Part shown: piece by piece, positions 1 to 7,011 of the stretch
Numbering within the stretch: position 1 is the stretch's first letter
Layout: every line of letters begins with the position of its first letter
Assembly (NCBI GenBank): GCA_015491905.1
Contig: WGGC01000191.1
Span: 1-32,526, forward strand
Source: Bacteroidales bacterium
Lineage (GTDB): Bacteria > Bacteroidota > Bacteroidia > Bacteroidales > F082
Direction of reading: 5' to 3'
DNA: 32,526 bases
The notes under the pieces: model-generated
Databases searched by the model: none
What the model was told of the DNA's origin: nothing
Seen by the model: only the letters and a program-made list of their open reading frames with translations
Position numbers and translations under genes: made by a program

Positions 1-13
1 AGCCCGTTAAGTA

Positions 14-32
14 GTCGGCTTTGTAAGCCGGC
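14..32. repeat. Short GC-rich hairpin at left edge
   Basis: An 8-bp stem (14-21 with 25-32, one G-U pair) closes a TGT loop. It may be the terminator hairpin of a gene lying left of the window, but no T-run follows it. Confidence 0.35.
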
Positions 33-70
33 GCAAAATTAAACAATTTATTAACTTTTAAAATTTTGCG
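32..70 (+). promoter_or_regulatory. Inverted repeat in the leader of the first peptide gene
   Basis: CGCAAAATT (32-40) and AATTTTGCG (62-70) form a perfect 9-bp inverted repeat with a 21-nt spacer. The right arm ends 2 nt before the ATG at 73. It could be an operator or an RNA stem masking the start. A 9-bp match at this spacing can occur by chance in AT-rich DNA, so the call is weak. Confidence 0.3.
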
Positions 71-72
71 TT

Positions 73-255
73 ATGGAAAAATTAGAAGAGTATGGCGTAT
101 ATGAAATGGGCGCCATAGAAGTTTTAATGTTTAATGGTGGTGGGCAACAAACCCCCGCGTGGTTGATTTCTGGGAATACGGCAGAGGAAGGACTGCTTCT
201 ACGTGAGGGGGCTGCTGCTGTTTACGGATTTTTTAAAGGATTCTTACTGGGTTAG
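73..255 (+). CDS. Double-glycine-leader bacteriocin-like peptide 1
   Basis: A 60-residue peptide precursor that I read as a bacteriocin. The acidic leader (residues 1-24) ends in FNGGG; cleavage after G23-G24 gives a 36-residue core starting QQTPAW. The core is hydrophobic towards its end (GFFKGFLLG) and contains GxxxG (GFFKG, core 28-32) plus AxxxG. It has no cysteine, so a lanthipeptide or disulfide-bonded class IIa peptide is unlikely. The gene sits 124 nt upstream of a second GG peptide and ahead of a C39-peptidase exporter, which supports processing and export. The leader matches the usual LsxxELxxxxGG pattern less well than peptide 2. The stop codon lies in the first partial copy of a 25-bp tandem repeat. 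Homology to a known bacteriocin is not recognised; the call rests on leader, size and context. Confidence 0.62.
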   Translation: MEKLEEYGVYEMGAIEVLMFNGGGQQTPAWLISGNTAEEGLLLREGAAAVYGFFKGFLLG

Positions 256-310
256 AAATACTGGGTTAGAAATAATTAAGTAGGACTGGGTTAGAAATAA
301 TTAAGTAGGA
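247..310 (+). repeat. 25-bp tandem repeat spanning the stop codon of peptide 1
   Basis: Two identical 25-bp copies lie at 261-285 and 286-310. A partial copy of their first 14 bases (CTGGGTTAGAAATA) lies at 247-260. The partial copy supplies the last two codons and the stop (CTG GGT TAG) of the peptide 1 gene, so the repeat looks like duplication of the gene's own 3' end. Confidence 0.85.
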
Positions 311-333
311 ATATATCTATGTCGTTTTATTTG

Positions 334-362
334 ATAATCAATATTTGAGAAAATAATCAATA
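334..362 (+). promoter_or_regulatory. Direct repeat ATAATCAATA upstream of peptide 2
   Basis: ATAATCAATA occurs at 334-343 and 353-362, 19 bp from start to start (about two helical turns), just before the ATG at 380. Possibly a regulator-binding site; AT-rich background makes this tentative. Confidence 0.22.
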
Positions 363-379
363 ATTAAAAAATATTTATT

Positions 380-565
380 ATGGAAAGTGTTAATTTGAAT
401 AATAAAGAAATTGTAGTATTGAGCCGGAATGAACTTTCGAATACTAATGGAGGAAGTGTCGCTAGTGCTGAGAAAGCTGGAGAAGCAGCTGGAAGATACG
501 TAAGAAAAATTTTTGATGGTGCAGTTACCTTAGGCTTTTTTTACCTTAAATATCTTGCTGCTTAA
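380..565 (+). CDS. Double-glycine-leader bacteriocin-like peptide 2
   Basis: A 61-residue precursor with a textbook Bacteroidota GG leader: LSRNELSNTNGG, with L14, L19 and G24-G25 in the expected places. Cleavage after G25 leaves a 36-residue core, the same length as that of peptide 1. The core begins with an Ala/Gly-rich helix containing GEAAG (a GxxxG motif, core 9-13), then a cationic patch (RYVRK), and ends in an aromatic segment (GFFYLKYLAA) resembling the end of peptide 1. No cysteines. Known biology: class IIb bacteriocins work as two unmodified peptides that pair through GxxxG motifs and permeabilise membranes; GG leaders are cut by C39-peptidase ABC exporters such as the one encoded at 2761. 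Inference: peptides 1 and 2 are partners. A single toxin, a signalling peptide or a toxin acting on eukaryotes cannot be excluded. Confidence 0.72.
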   Translation: MESVNLNNKEIVVLSRNELSNTNGGSVASAEKAGEAAGRYVRKIFDGAVTLGFFYLKYLAA

Positions 566-599
566 TTCTTTAAGCAATTTTTGTTTGAGGTGCTATAAC

Positions 600-691
600 G
601 TACATTAAAGTTTGTATGTGTGTTAATTGTAAAAGTATTGCTAGCACATGATATTGCCCATGGTGATTGAGTATCACAAACTTTAATGTAC
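600..691 (+). terminator. Long stem-loop with T-run after peptide 2
   Basis: GTACATTAAAGTTTGT (600-615) and its exact reverse complement (676-691) form a 16-bp stem around a 60-nt loop. GTTTTTT follows at 693-699. Within the loop side, GTGAT/ATCAC (663-667/673-677) offers a smaller competing hairpin. It could be a terminator or attenuator separating peptide expression from CPBP/exporter expression, an mRNA-stabilising stem or a small structured RNA. A perfect 16-bp repeat this close is well beyond chance expectation. Confidence 0.55.
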
Positions 692-748
692 TGTTTTTTA
701 GCCTTTAGGTTTAACTAATAGAATTTCTTAGCTTTTACATCGGAGTAA

Positions 749-865
749 ATGTTGAAAACTTTGAAAAACGATAGGTTTTTAATAAAAAATATTCCAATAA
801 ATACTTCGATGGTTCTGTATTGGAAAAATTTATTCCAAAAATTATCAAAAATAAATAATGAATAA
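749..865 (+). CDS. Possible small cationic protein upstream of CPBP gene
   Basis: A 38-codon reading frame (MLKTLKNDRF..., 6 Lys and 1 Arg) whose TAA overlaps the ATG of the CPBP gene (858) in ATGAATAA, an arrangement typical of translational coupling. It has no GG leader, no clear membrane span and no recognised family. It could be a small immunity protein, a translated leader for the CPBP gene or a chance frame in AT-rich DNA. Confidence 0.25.
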   Translation: MLKTLKNDRFLIKNIPINTSMVLYWKNLFQKLSKINNE

Positions 866-1508
866 TTTATTTGTTTATTTAAAGAAACCCCTCTATTGTC
901 AAAATGAAAGACCAAACCTCAGTTCTTTTTTTGGGCTATTTTTTATTTATATTATTTTAATTGTACCGATTAGCATTATTGCTTATATTCTTACGAAAGA
1001 ATTTCATATTAAAAACAATGATTTAAATTTATCTACTTCTGTCTTAACCTTTATAACTGTTGTGATACTAGCTCCAATTTATGAAGAAATTATTTTTCGT
1101 TCTTTGCTAAAGTTTAAAAAAAATAATATAATTCTATTTTGCACTATTGTCCCAATTTTAATTGGGATTGCTGCGATTATCTCAAAAATTGGTGCTGTTA
1201 TTTTTCTTTCACTTTTATTATTAATAATAGTATCTCTTTTACTTGCTTTCAAAAGGAATAAAATCGAAATATTTCTTTCATCAAAGTTTAAATATTTCTT
1301 TTATGGTACAGCACTTCTTTTTGGGTTATTACATGGGAGTAATTTTACAGGCAATATTTATTTAATACTTGCATTTTCTCCTATTTTAGGTGGTCCGCAA
1401 ATCGTATTGGGGCTTATACTGGGTTATATCAGAATGAAAAACGGACTTATCTATAGTATTCTTTTTCATATGCTCGTAAACTCTGTATTCATACTTCATT
1501 TTTTATAA
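858..1508 (+). CDS. CPBP family intramembrane metalloprotease (probable immunity)
   Basis: A 216-residue, very hydrophobic protein of the CPBP family (CAAX proteases and bacteriocin-processing/immunity proteins, also called Abi). The three glutamyl-protease motifs are visible: EExxxR (E76, E77, R81), FxxxH (F155, H159) and HxxxN (H204, N208). About six membrane spans are apparent, the first at residues 22-45. Known: CPBP proteins in bacteriocin loci often protect the producer, and some process peptides. Here it lies after two GG peptides and 34 nt before the HlyD gene; since the C39 exporter should already cut the leaders, immunity is the more likely role. The gene is extremely AT-rich (9 G/C in the 60 bases 1081-1140), unlike the exporter genes after it. 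Length is normal for the family. Confidence 0.85.
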   Translation: MNNLFVYLKKPLYCQNERPNLSSFFGLFFIYIILIVPISIIAYILTKEFHIKNNDLNLSTSVLTFITVVILAPIYEEIIFRSLLKFKKNNIILFCTIVPILIGIAAIISKIGAVIFLSLLLLIIVSLLLAFKRNKIEIFLSSKFKYFFYGTALLFGLLHGSNFTGNIYLILAFSPILGGPQIVLGLILGYIRMKNGLIYSILFHMLVNSVFILHFL

Positions 1509-1542
1509 TGGAGAAGTTGAACTTCTGTAATTTTTAACGAAA

Positions 1543-2730
1543 ATGAAGCCTATTTTTCCCTCATCCATTACCGAATTTTCTGCCGAGAGCCTGATAAAAA
1601 AGCACTCAACCCAAAGCAAAGCCATTTACTGGCTTTTACTTTTTATGATGGTGGCCATGGGCGTTTCGCTGTTTTATGTGAAGGTGGATGTCAACGTGAA
1701 CAGTCCGGGAATCATTACTTCCAAAGAACTGTCCACGCAAATTATTGCCCCGGTTTACGGGCAAATTGCCGTGTTGAGCCTGAAAGTAAACGACTTCGTA
1801 AAAAAGGGAGATACGCTTTTGGTTGTGGACACTACGGATATTGCAAAAAGAATGGCCATTATTAACGAAAAAACCCGGCTGTTGAGAGAACAAAATGCCG
1901 ATTTGTTGTATCTTAACCGGCTGACCAAACACAGCCGGATAAAACTTTATGAAGTTTTTACACCCTTGTACCGCCAGGCACTGCAAAAATTTATTTCCGA
2001 TTTGCGCTTTCAGAAATCGGAAATCGCCATCCTGCGTAAAAATTACCTGCGTCAGTTGACTTTGTACAAAAAAAATGTAATACCCATAGCGGAATTTCAG
2101 CAGGCTTCGTTTAAATATGAAAATGCCCGGTTGCAATACGATAAGATATTTGCAGGCCAGCTTGCTGTATGGCAAAGCCAACTCAGCCAAAACCAAAACC
2201 AGATTTTCAGCCTGAACGGAGAGCTCACCAATTTGCAAAAGGAGTTTGAAAAGCATTTTGTGGTGGCCCCCATCAGCGGTTACATTCAAAATTTAACCGG
2301 GGTTAAAAAAGGCGGAAATGTTTATCCGAACGAAAAAATCTGTGTAATTAGTCCGACCACACATTTAATGGTGGAAGCCTATGTTTCGACCAACAATATA
2401 GGTTTTGTCCGTCCCGGGCAAAAAGTAAAATTTCGTGTGGCCGCTTTCGATTATAACCAGTGGGGCATGCTGCAAGGGGTTGTGAGCGAAATAGCCAAAG
2501 ATGTCCGTTTGTTGCAAGGCAACATCCCCACATTTATCGTCCGTTGCAAACTCGACAAAACAACGCTGAGCTATCACAACAAAACGGTGCGGGTGAGAAA
2601 AGGAATGACAGTGAATGCCGGTTTTTTCCTTATGCGAAGGACATTGGCCCAGCTTTTATATGATAAGGTATCAGACTGGCTCGACCCCAACGATGTGCAA
2701 AAAAACAAAACCGTGGAAGCGCCTCGTTAG
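1543..2730 (+). CDS. HlyD-family periplasmic adaptor of peptide exporter
   Basis: A 395-residue membrane-fusion protein. One N-terminal membrane span (about 27-46) follows a 26-residue cytosolic tail. Next come the first half of a biotinyl-lipoyl-like domain (67-97, IIAPVYGQI...GDTLLVVD), a long helical hairpin (about 100-235), and the second lipoyl half (from HFVVAPISGYI) leading into a beta-barrel domain (VEAYVSTNNIGFVRPGQKV). Such proteins bridge an inner-membrane ABC transporter and an outer-membrane channel. The gene lies 30 nt before the C39 exporter gene, so the two form a unit. No TolC-like gene is in the window; it may lie to the left or elsewhere. The gene is notably richer in G+C (28 of 60 in 2401-2460) than the peptide and CPBP genes. 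A long antisense frame lies across it and is not considered real. Confidence 0.9.
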   Translation: MKPIFPSSITEFSAESLIKKHSTQSKAIYWLLLFMMVAMGVSLFYVKVDVNVNSPGIITSKELSTQIIAPVYGQIAVLSLKVNDFVKKGDTLLVVDTTDIAKRMAIINEKTRLLREQNADLLYLNRLTKHSRIKLYEVFTPLYRQALQKFISDLRFQKSEIAILRKNYLRQLTLYKKNVIPIAEFQQASFKYENARLQYDKIFAGQLAVWQSQLSQNQNQIFSLNGELTNLQKEFEKHFVVAPISGYIQNLTGVKKGGNVYPNEKICVISPTTHLMVEAYVSTNNIGFVRPGQKVKFRVAAFDYNQWGMLQGVVSEIAKDVRLLQGNIPTFIVRCKLDKTTLSYHNKTVRVRKGMTVNAGFFLMRRTLAQLLYDKVSDWLDPNDVQKNKTVEAPR

Positions 2731-2760
2731 TTTCCGGCAGGGTTTGCAAAAGCAGAAAAC

Positions 2761-4929
2761 ATGACCAAAAGAAAAATAAAAGTTAAACAGCGGGATATTA
2801 CGGATTGCGGGGCGGCCTGCCTTATGTCGGTGTCGGCTTATTATAACCTGCTGATACCCATTTCAAAAATCCGCCAGTATGCCAATACCGACAAAAAAGG
2901 GACTAACGTGCTGGGAATGGTGGAAGCTGCAGAAAAGCTGGGCTTTGTTGCCAAAGGCGTAAAGGGAAATTATGATGCATTATTGAAAATCCCCAAACCG
3001 GCCATTGCCCACCTGCACCTGAAAGAAAAGAATTTGCTGCACTACGTTGTCATCCTTAAAGTTACCGAAAAGCAGATTGACATTATGGATCCTGGAACCG
3101 GGGAAATTAAAAAGCTGAAAAAAGAAGATTTTCTCAGGGACTGGACAGGAATTCTGGTCATCCTGGTCCCCGGCGATGGCTTTGAAATCAGAAATGAAAA
3201 AGTTTCCAATCTTTCGCGTTTGTTGTTCCTGTTAAAACCTCATAAAACAGTTATGGTACAGGCGCTTATCGGTGCTGTTTTCTATTCTGTTATCGGCCTT
3301 TCCACCTCCATATATATCCAGAAACTCACGGATTTTATTTTTGTAAACGGCAATAAAAACCTGTTGAACCTCATGAGTGTAGCCATGATTATTTTAATTG
3401 TGGCCCAGGTTCTGCTGGGGGTTTTTCAAACGATTTTTACCATAAAAACAGGCCAATTAATCGATGCCCGGCTTATTCTGGGATACTATAAGCACCTGCT
3501 CAAACTTCCGCAACGGTTTTTCGACAGTATGCGTACCGGGGAAATAATATCCCGTATTAACGATGCCGTTAAAATACGGGCATTTATCAGCAGCACGCTG
3601 ATTCATCTCATTGTAAACATACTCATTGTGGTTTTTTCATTCGGGTTGATGTTTATCTACTCGTGGAAAATGACACTTGTGGTGCTGATCATTATTCCCC
3701 TGTATGTGCTGTTGTATATCATTACAAACAAACTGAACAAGAAAACCGAACGAAAAGTTATGGAACAGTCGGCCGAGCTGGAAAGCCACCTTGTGGAATC
3801 CATTAATACGGTCGGCACCATTAAACGTTTTGGTGTAGAGGATTATTTTAACATAGGTTCGGAAAACAAATTTGTAAAACTGCTAAATACAGGATATACT
3901 TCAGGGTTAAACTCCGTTTTCAGTTCTTATTCCAGTTCGTTCCTGTCCAACATCTTCACCATAATTGTTTTGTGGACAGGCTCTTATTTTGTGTTGTCAA
4001 AAGTCCTTACCCCCGGTGAACTCATGTCGTTTTACGCCCTGCTCGGTTATTTTACCGGGCCGTTAAATTCGTTGATTGGTGTGAACAAAACCATACAAAA
4101 TGCCCTGATAGCTTCCGATCGTCTTTTTGAAATTATGGATATCGAAGGCGAAAAAGAGAGCAAAATCATTTTGACGAAAGAGATGTTAGGCAACATTTCT
4201 TTTTCTCATGTTTCGTTTCGCTATGGCTCAAGGGTAGATGTTTTTGACGATTTTAACCTTGAGGTTAAAAAAGGTGTCATAACCGCCATTGTCGGGGAGA
4301 GCGGTTCTGGAAAATCTACGTTAATCCATTTATTACAAAACATTTACCCCATAACCAAAGGGAACATATTTATCAACAACATTGACATTACCCAGGTCGA
4401 TAACGCTTCGTTACGCAAGATGGTGGGCGTTGCACCACAAAACCTGGATTTGTTTAAAGGTACCATAGCGGGAAATATTGCTATCGGGGATTTTGAACCG
4501 GATATGAACAAAATTATACAGGTAAGTATGAAGGTAGGCATTCAGAAGATTATTGACAAGTTGCCTAACGGTATCTATACGGATGTGGGCGAAAACGGAC
4601 TGGCACTCTCCGGTGGCGAACGGCAAAAAATAGCTTTTGCACGGGTTTTGTACCGCGATCCGGAAATCATTATTCTTGATGAAGCAACCTCGGCAATGGA
4701 TTCCGAAAGCGAAGAGCAGATACTCCGTGTTGTCCGTGAATTGAAATCAAAAGGGAAAACGATTATTATGATAGCGCACCGGCTGAGTTCGGTTATGAAT
4801 GCCGACAATATTGTGGTTATGGAAAGCGGAAAAGTAGTGGAGAGTGGAATCCACGAGGAATTATACCGGCTTAAACGAAAATACTACAGCTTGTGGCAGA
4901 AGCAAATGCCAGCTTTCGCTCAGATTTGA
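2761..4929 (+). CDS. Peptidase-containing ABC exporter (C39 PCAT)
   Basis: A 722-residue bacteriocin-type exporter combining protease, membrane and ATPase domains. The N-terminal C39 domain (about 1-145) has Q10, catalytic C16 in DCGAAC, H94 in LLHYVVI and D110 in DPGTG. It cleaves GG leaders during export. The ABC transmembrane domain (about 160-455, six spans) is followed by the nucleotide-binding domain: Walker A GESGSGKST (512-520), signature LSGGE (616-620), Walker B with D640-E641 and the H-loop H673. All catalytic residues are present and the length is normal. Substrates are most likely the two GG peptides at 73 and 380. With the HlyD protein it would export across both membranes. G+C resembles the HlyD gene and differs from both flanks. 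The 258 bases after it show no gene. Confidence 0.95.
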   Translation: MTKRKIKVKQRDITDCGAACLMSVSAYYNLLIPISKIRQYANTDKKGTNVLGMVEAAEKLGFVAKGVKGNYDALLKIPKPAIAHLHLKEKNLLHYVVILKVTEKQIDIMDPGTGEIKKLKKEDFLRDWTGILVILVPGDGFEIRNEKVSNLSRLLFLLKPHKTVMVQALIGAVFYSVIGLSTSIYIQKLTDFIFVNGNKNLLNLMSVAMIILIVAQVLLGVFQTIFTIKTGQLIDARLILGYYKHLLKLPQRFFDSMRTGEIISRINDAVKIRAFISSTLIHLIVNILIVVFSFGLMFIYSWKMTLVVLIIIPLYVLLYIITNKLNKKTERKVMEQSAELESHLVESINTVGTIKRFGVEDYFNIGSENKFVKLLNTGYTSGLNSVFSSYSSSFLSNIFTIIVLWTGSYFVLSKVLTPGELMSFYALLGYFTGPLNSLIGVNKTIQNALIASDRLFEIMDIEGEKESKIILTKEMLGNISFSHVSFRYGSRVDVFDDFNLEVKKGVITAIVGESGSGKSTLIHLLQNIYPITKGNIFINNIDITQVDNASLRKMVGVAPQNLDLFKGTIAGNIAIGDFEPDMNKIIQVSMKVGIQKIIDKLPNGIYTDVGENGLALSGGERQKIAFARVLYRDPEIIILDEATSAMDSESEEQILRVVRELKSKGKTIIMIAHRLSSVMNADNIVVMESGKVVESGIHEELYRLKRKYYSLWQKQMPAFAQI

Positions 4930-5166
4930 ATGCAAGTTATGCGAAGCTTAAAATCGTATTCATACATTAAAAGGGTCATTTCACATATTTACAGCAGCCA
5001 TTACAGAATGATTTCTAAATGTTAGTTACAAACCAGATTTTGAAATCTTTGAATTTTTGTTATGTACTTATAAATTAGAATTACATCTTATGTATTGTTT
5101 TAATCATTTTACTTTGGTTAGATGTGTTTTTTTATAAATTTATTATTCAGACTCAGTATAAATAAC

Positions 5167-5174
5167 TACTTTTG
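5167..5174 (+). promoter_or_regulatory. Possible -7 element of the peroxidase gene
   Basis: TACTTTTG matches the Bacteroidota -7 consensus TAnnTTTG, 13 nt before the ATG at 5188. No clear TTTG -33 element is seen at the right distance. Confidence 0.35.
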
Positions 5175-5187
5175 AAAAAAAATAACA

Positions 5188-5730
5188 ATGAGCAAAATAA
5201 TATTAATATTACTGATTTTCATTTTACCGGGAAGCTTGTTAGCCCAGAAGAGCATCTATTCTTATACTGTTAAAGACATAAACGGAAAAGATTTTCCTAT
5301 GAGTAAACTAAAAGGAAAGAAAATAATGATAGTAAATGTGGCTTCTAAATGTGGTTTTACTCCACAATATAAGGAGCTTGAAAGGATTTATAAAAAGTAT
5401 AAAAAGGATAATTTTATTATTATCGGATTTCCGGCAAATAATTTTAAAGCCCAAGAGCCCGGAACAAATAAAGAAATAAAAAAGTTTTGCACGTTAAATT
5501 ATGGCGTAGATTTTCCTATGATGGCTAAAATATCTGTTAAAGGCCAAAATATGGCAGACATTTATAAATGGCTAACAGAAAAAAAGCTTAACGGTAAAAA
5601 GAATTCAGAAGTGAAATGGAACTTTCAGAAATATTTGATTGGTACAGACGGAAAAATTGATTTTGTAATAAATCCATGGGTAAAACCTGACAATAAAAAA
5701 ATTATTAAATGGATAACGGGCATGAAATAA
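5188..5730 (+). CDS. Exported glutathione peroxidase-family protein
   Basis: A 180-residue thiol peroxidase of the Gpx family with an N-terminal signal peptide (1-19, cleavage near LLA-Q). The peroxidatic cysteine is C55 in VASKCGFTPQY; the resolving cysteine is C101 in KKFCTLNY, where thioredoxin-dependent 2-Cys Gpx enzymes carry it. The catalytic Trp and Asn are W144 and N145 (KWNFQKYL). The usual FPCNQF segment is FPANNF (81-86), so the catalytic Gln position is Asn85 and the middle Cys is absent. It would reduce peroxides in the periplasm, probably using thioredoxin-like donors rather than glutathione. A frameshifted tandem copy overlaps its last 22 bases. The family call is firm; the electron donor is inferred. 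Confidence 0.92.
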   Translation: MSKIILILLIFILPGSLLAQKSIYSYTVKDINGKDFPMSKLKGKKIMIVNVASKCGFTPQYKELERIYKKYKKDNFIIIGFPANNFKAQEPGTNKEIKKFCTLNYGVDFPMMAKISVKGQNMADIYKWLTEKKLNGKKNSEVKWNFQKYLIGTDGKIDFVINPWVKPDNKKIIKWITGMK

Positions 5731-6217
5731 TAAATCATGATAATATTTTTTCTTTCACTGTAAGAGACATAGACGGAAAAGATTTTTCTATGAGTAAATT
5801 ACAAGGAAAGAAAATTATGATAGTAAATGTGGCTTCAAAATGTGGTTTTACTCCACAATATGAGCAATTAGAAAGTTTGTATGAAAAGTATAAATCAGAA
5901 GGTTTTATTATTGTAGCATTTCCAGCAAATAATTTTATGAATCAGGAGCCTTTTTCGAACAGTGAAATTAAAAAATTCTGTTCCTTAAATTATAATGTTA
6001 CCTTTCCTGTTATGGAGAAAATATCTGTTAAAGGTGAAAATAAAGCTCCTATTTTTCAATGGCTTACAAATAAAAAATATAATAAAAATCCAACAGAAAA
6101 GTTATATGGAATTTTCAGAAATTCTTAATCGGGAGGAATGGAAAATTGGAAAAAGTTTTATATCCATGGGTTAAGCCTAATAATAAAAAAATTATTAGAT
6201 GGATAGAAAATGGTTAG
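5709..6217 (+). pseudogene. Tandem Gpx copy interrupted by a frameshift
   Basis: A second Gpx copy with no signal peptide. The first frame runs 5709-6128 and has CP C45 and CR C91. It then leaves the family sequence after PTEK and stops at 6126-6128. From 6101 a different frame (-1 shift) restores the family ending, including WNFQKFLIG, YPWVKP and KKIIRWIENG, with a TAG at 6215-6217. One missing A in the AAAA run at 6097-6100 explains the break. It could be a true pseudogene or a homopolymer sequencing error. The start overlaps the end of the first copy by 22 nt, as expected after tandem duplication. If repaired, the product would be a cytosolic isoform of about 169 residues. Confidence 0.85.
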
Positions 6218-6225
6218 GATTTTTA

Positions 6226-6999
6226 TTAAAGTAATCCTTTTACTATTCCGCCACTATGTGTAATTGTTTCACCGGTAACATATTCAGATAATGGTGATAA
6301 AAGCCAAACAGCAAGAGTTGCCAGAAGATCAGGGTTTCCCATTTTACCACTTGGAATTTCTTTTTCAAAATCTTTTTTTGCCTCTTCTACTGATATGCCA
6401 TTTACTTCACTTTTTTTAATAAAAAGTCTTTCCATGGCTGCCGTAGCATGATAACCGGGGGCCATAACATTAACAGTTATGCCTTCAGGCATAATTTCCT
6501 GAGATAATGTTTTTGCAAACCCTACTACTGCTGTCCTTAAAGCATTGCTTAAAATTAAATTAGCAACAGGTTGTTTTACGGAAACGCTTTCTAAAAATAA
6601 AATTCTCCCATATTGATTTTGTTTTAATAGAGGTACCAGCCGTTTTGTTAAAGCTATCTTCCATCTTACCACCGATTTCCAGGCATCATCCCACTGTTCC
6701 ATAGAGATATCATTAAAACCACCTGCCGGAGGCCCGCCTGCGTTAATGAAAATTCCCGATAAAGTTTTATTTTTAAAATATTCTAAAATCTCTAAATGAG
6801 TTTTTTCATTTGTAATATCAGCAGCTATAAAATCAATATTTTCCGGGTATTTATTTTTTAATTTTTCTAAATTACTTTGTGTTCGTGCAATAGCTAAAAC
6901 TTTTGCTCCTTCACCGGCAAGAGTTATAGCTACTGATTTTCCGAAACCACTTCCGGCACCTCCAACGATAAAATAATTATTTTTAATTTTTAAATCCAT
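6226..6999 (-). CDS. Atypical short-chain dehydrogenase/reductase
   Basis: A 257-residue classical-length SDR with a Rossmann fold: GGAGSGFG (13-20) for the nucleotide, D61 after the fourth strand, and INAGG (85-89) for the NNAG motif. The catalytic Ser is present (S138/S140 in LESVSVKQP). The YxxxK pair is not: aligned positions read S151 and R155 in LILSNALRTAV. This variant is typical of a divergent beta-ketoacyl-reductase-like SDR subgroup, so the real reaction is unknown. The C-terminal segment (VTGETITHSGGIVKGLL) resembles the usual VTGxxxxVDGG. It is last in a four-gene minus-strand run, 12 nt after lutA, and converges with the peroxidase pair 8 nt away. Metabolic dehydrogenase or non-catalytic nucleotide-binding protein are both possible. 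Confidence 0.85.
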   Translation of the reverse strand: MDLKIKNNYFIVGGAGSGFGKSVAITLAGEGAKVLAIARTQSNLEKLKNKYPENIDFIAADITNEKTHLEILEYFKNKTLSGIFINAGGPPAGGFNDISMEQWDDAWKSVVRWKIALTKRLVPLLKQNQYGRILFLESVSVKQPVANLILSNALRTAVVGFAKTLSQEIMPEGITVNVMAPGYHATAAMERLFIKKSEVNGISVEEAKKDFEKEIPSGKMGNPDLLATLAVWLLSPLSEYVTGETITHSGGIVKGLL

Positions 7000-7011
7000 A
7001 AAACTATAGGC

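Noticed and set aside
247-310. CRISPR-like repeat after peptide 1
   Set aside because: The copies abut directly without spacers; it is a simple tandem duplication.
73-565. Lanthipeptide or sactipeptide interpretation of the GG peptides
   Set aside because: The cores contain no cysteine and there is no modification enzyme (LanM, radical SAM) in the window.
715-915. 66-codon minus-strand frame before the CPBP gene
   Set aside because: Runs into the CPBP start on the opposite strand, has low-complexity Phe/Asn/Lys content and no recognisable family.
1636-2289. 217-codon minus-strand frame opposite the HlyD gene
   Set aside because: No family resemblance; it is antisense to a clearly coding, well-conserved adaptor gene and arises from its codon bias.
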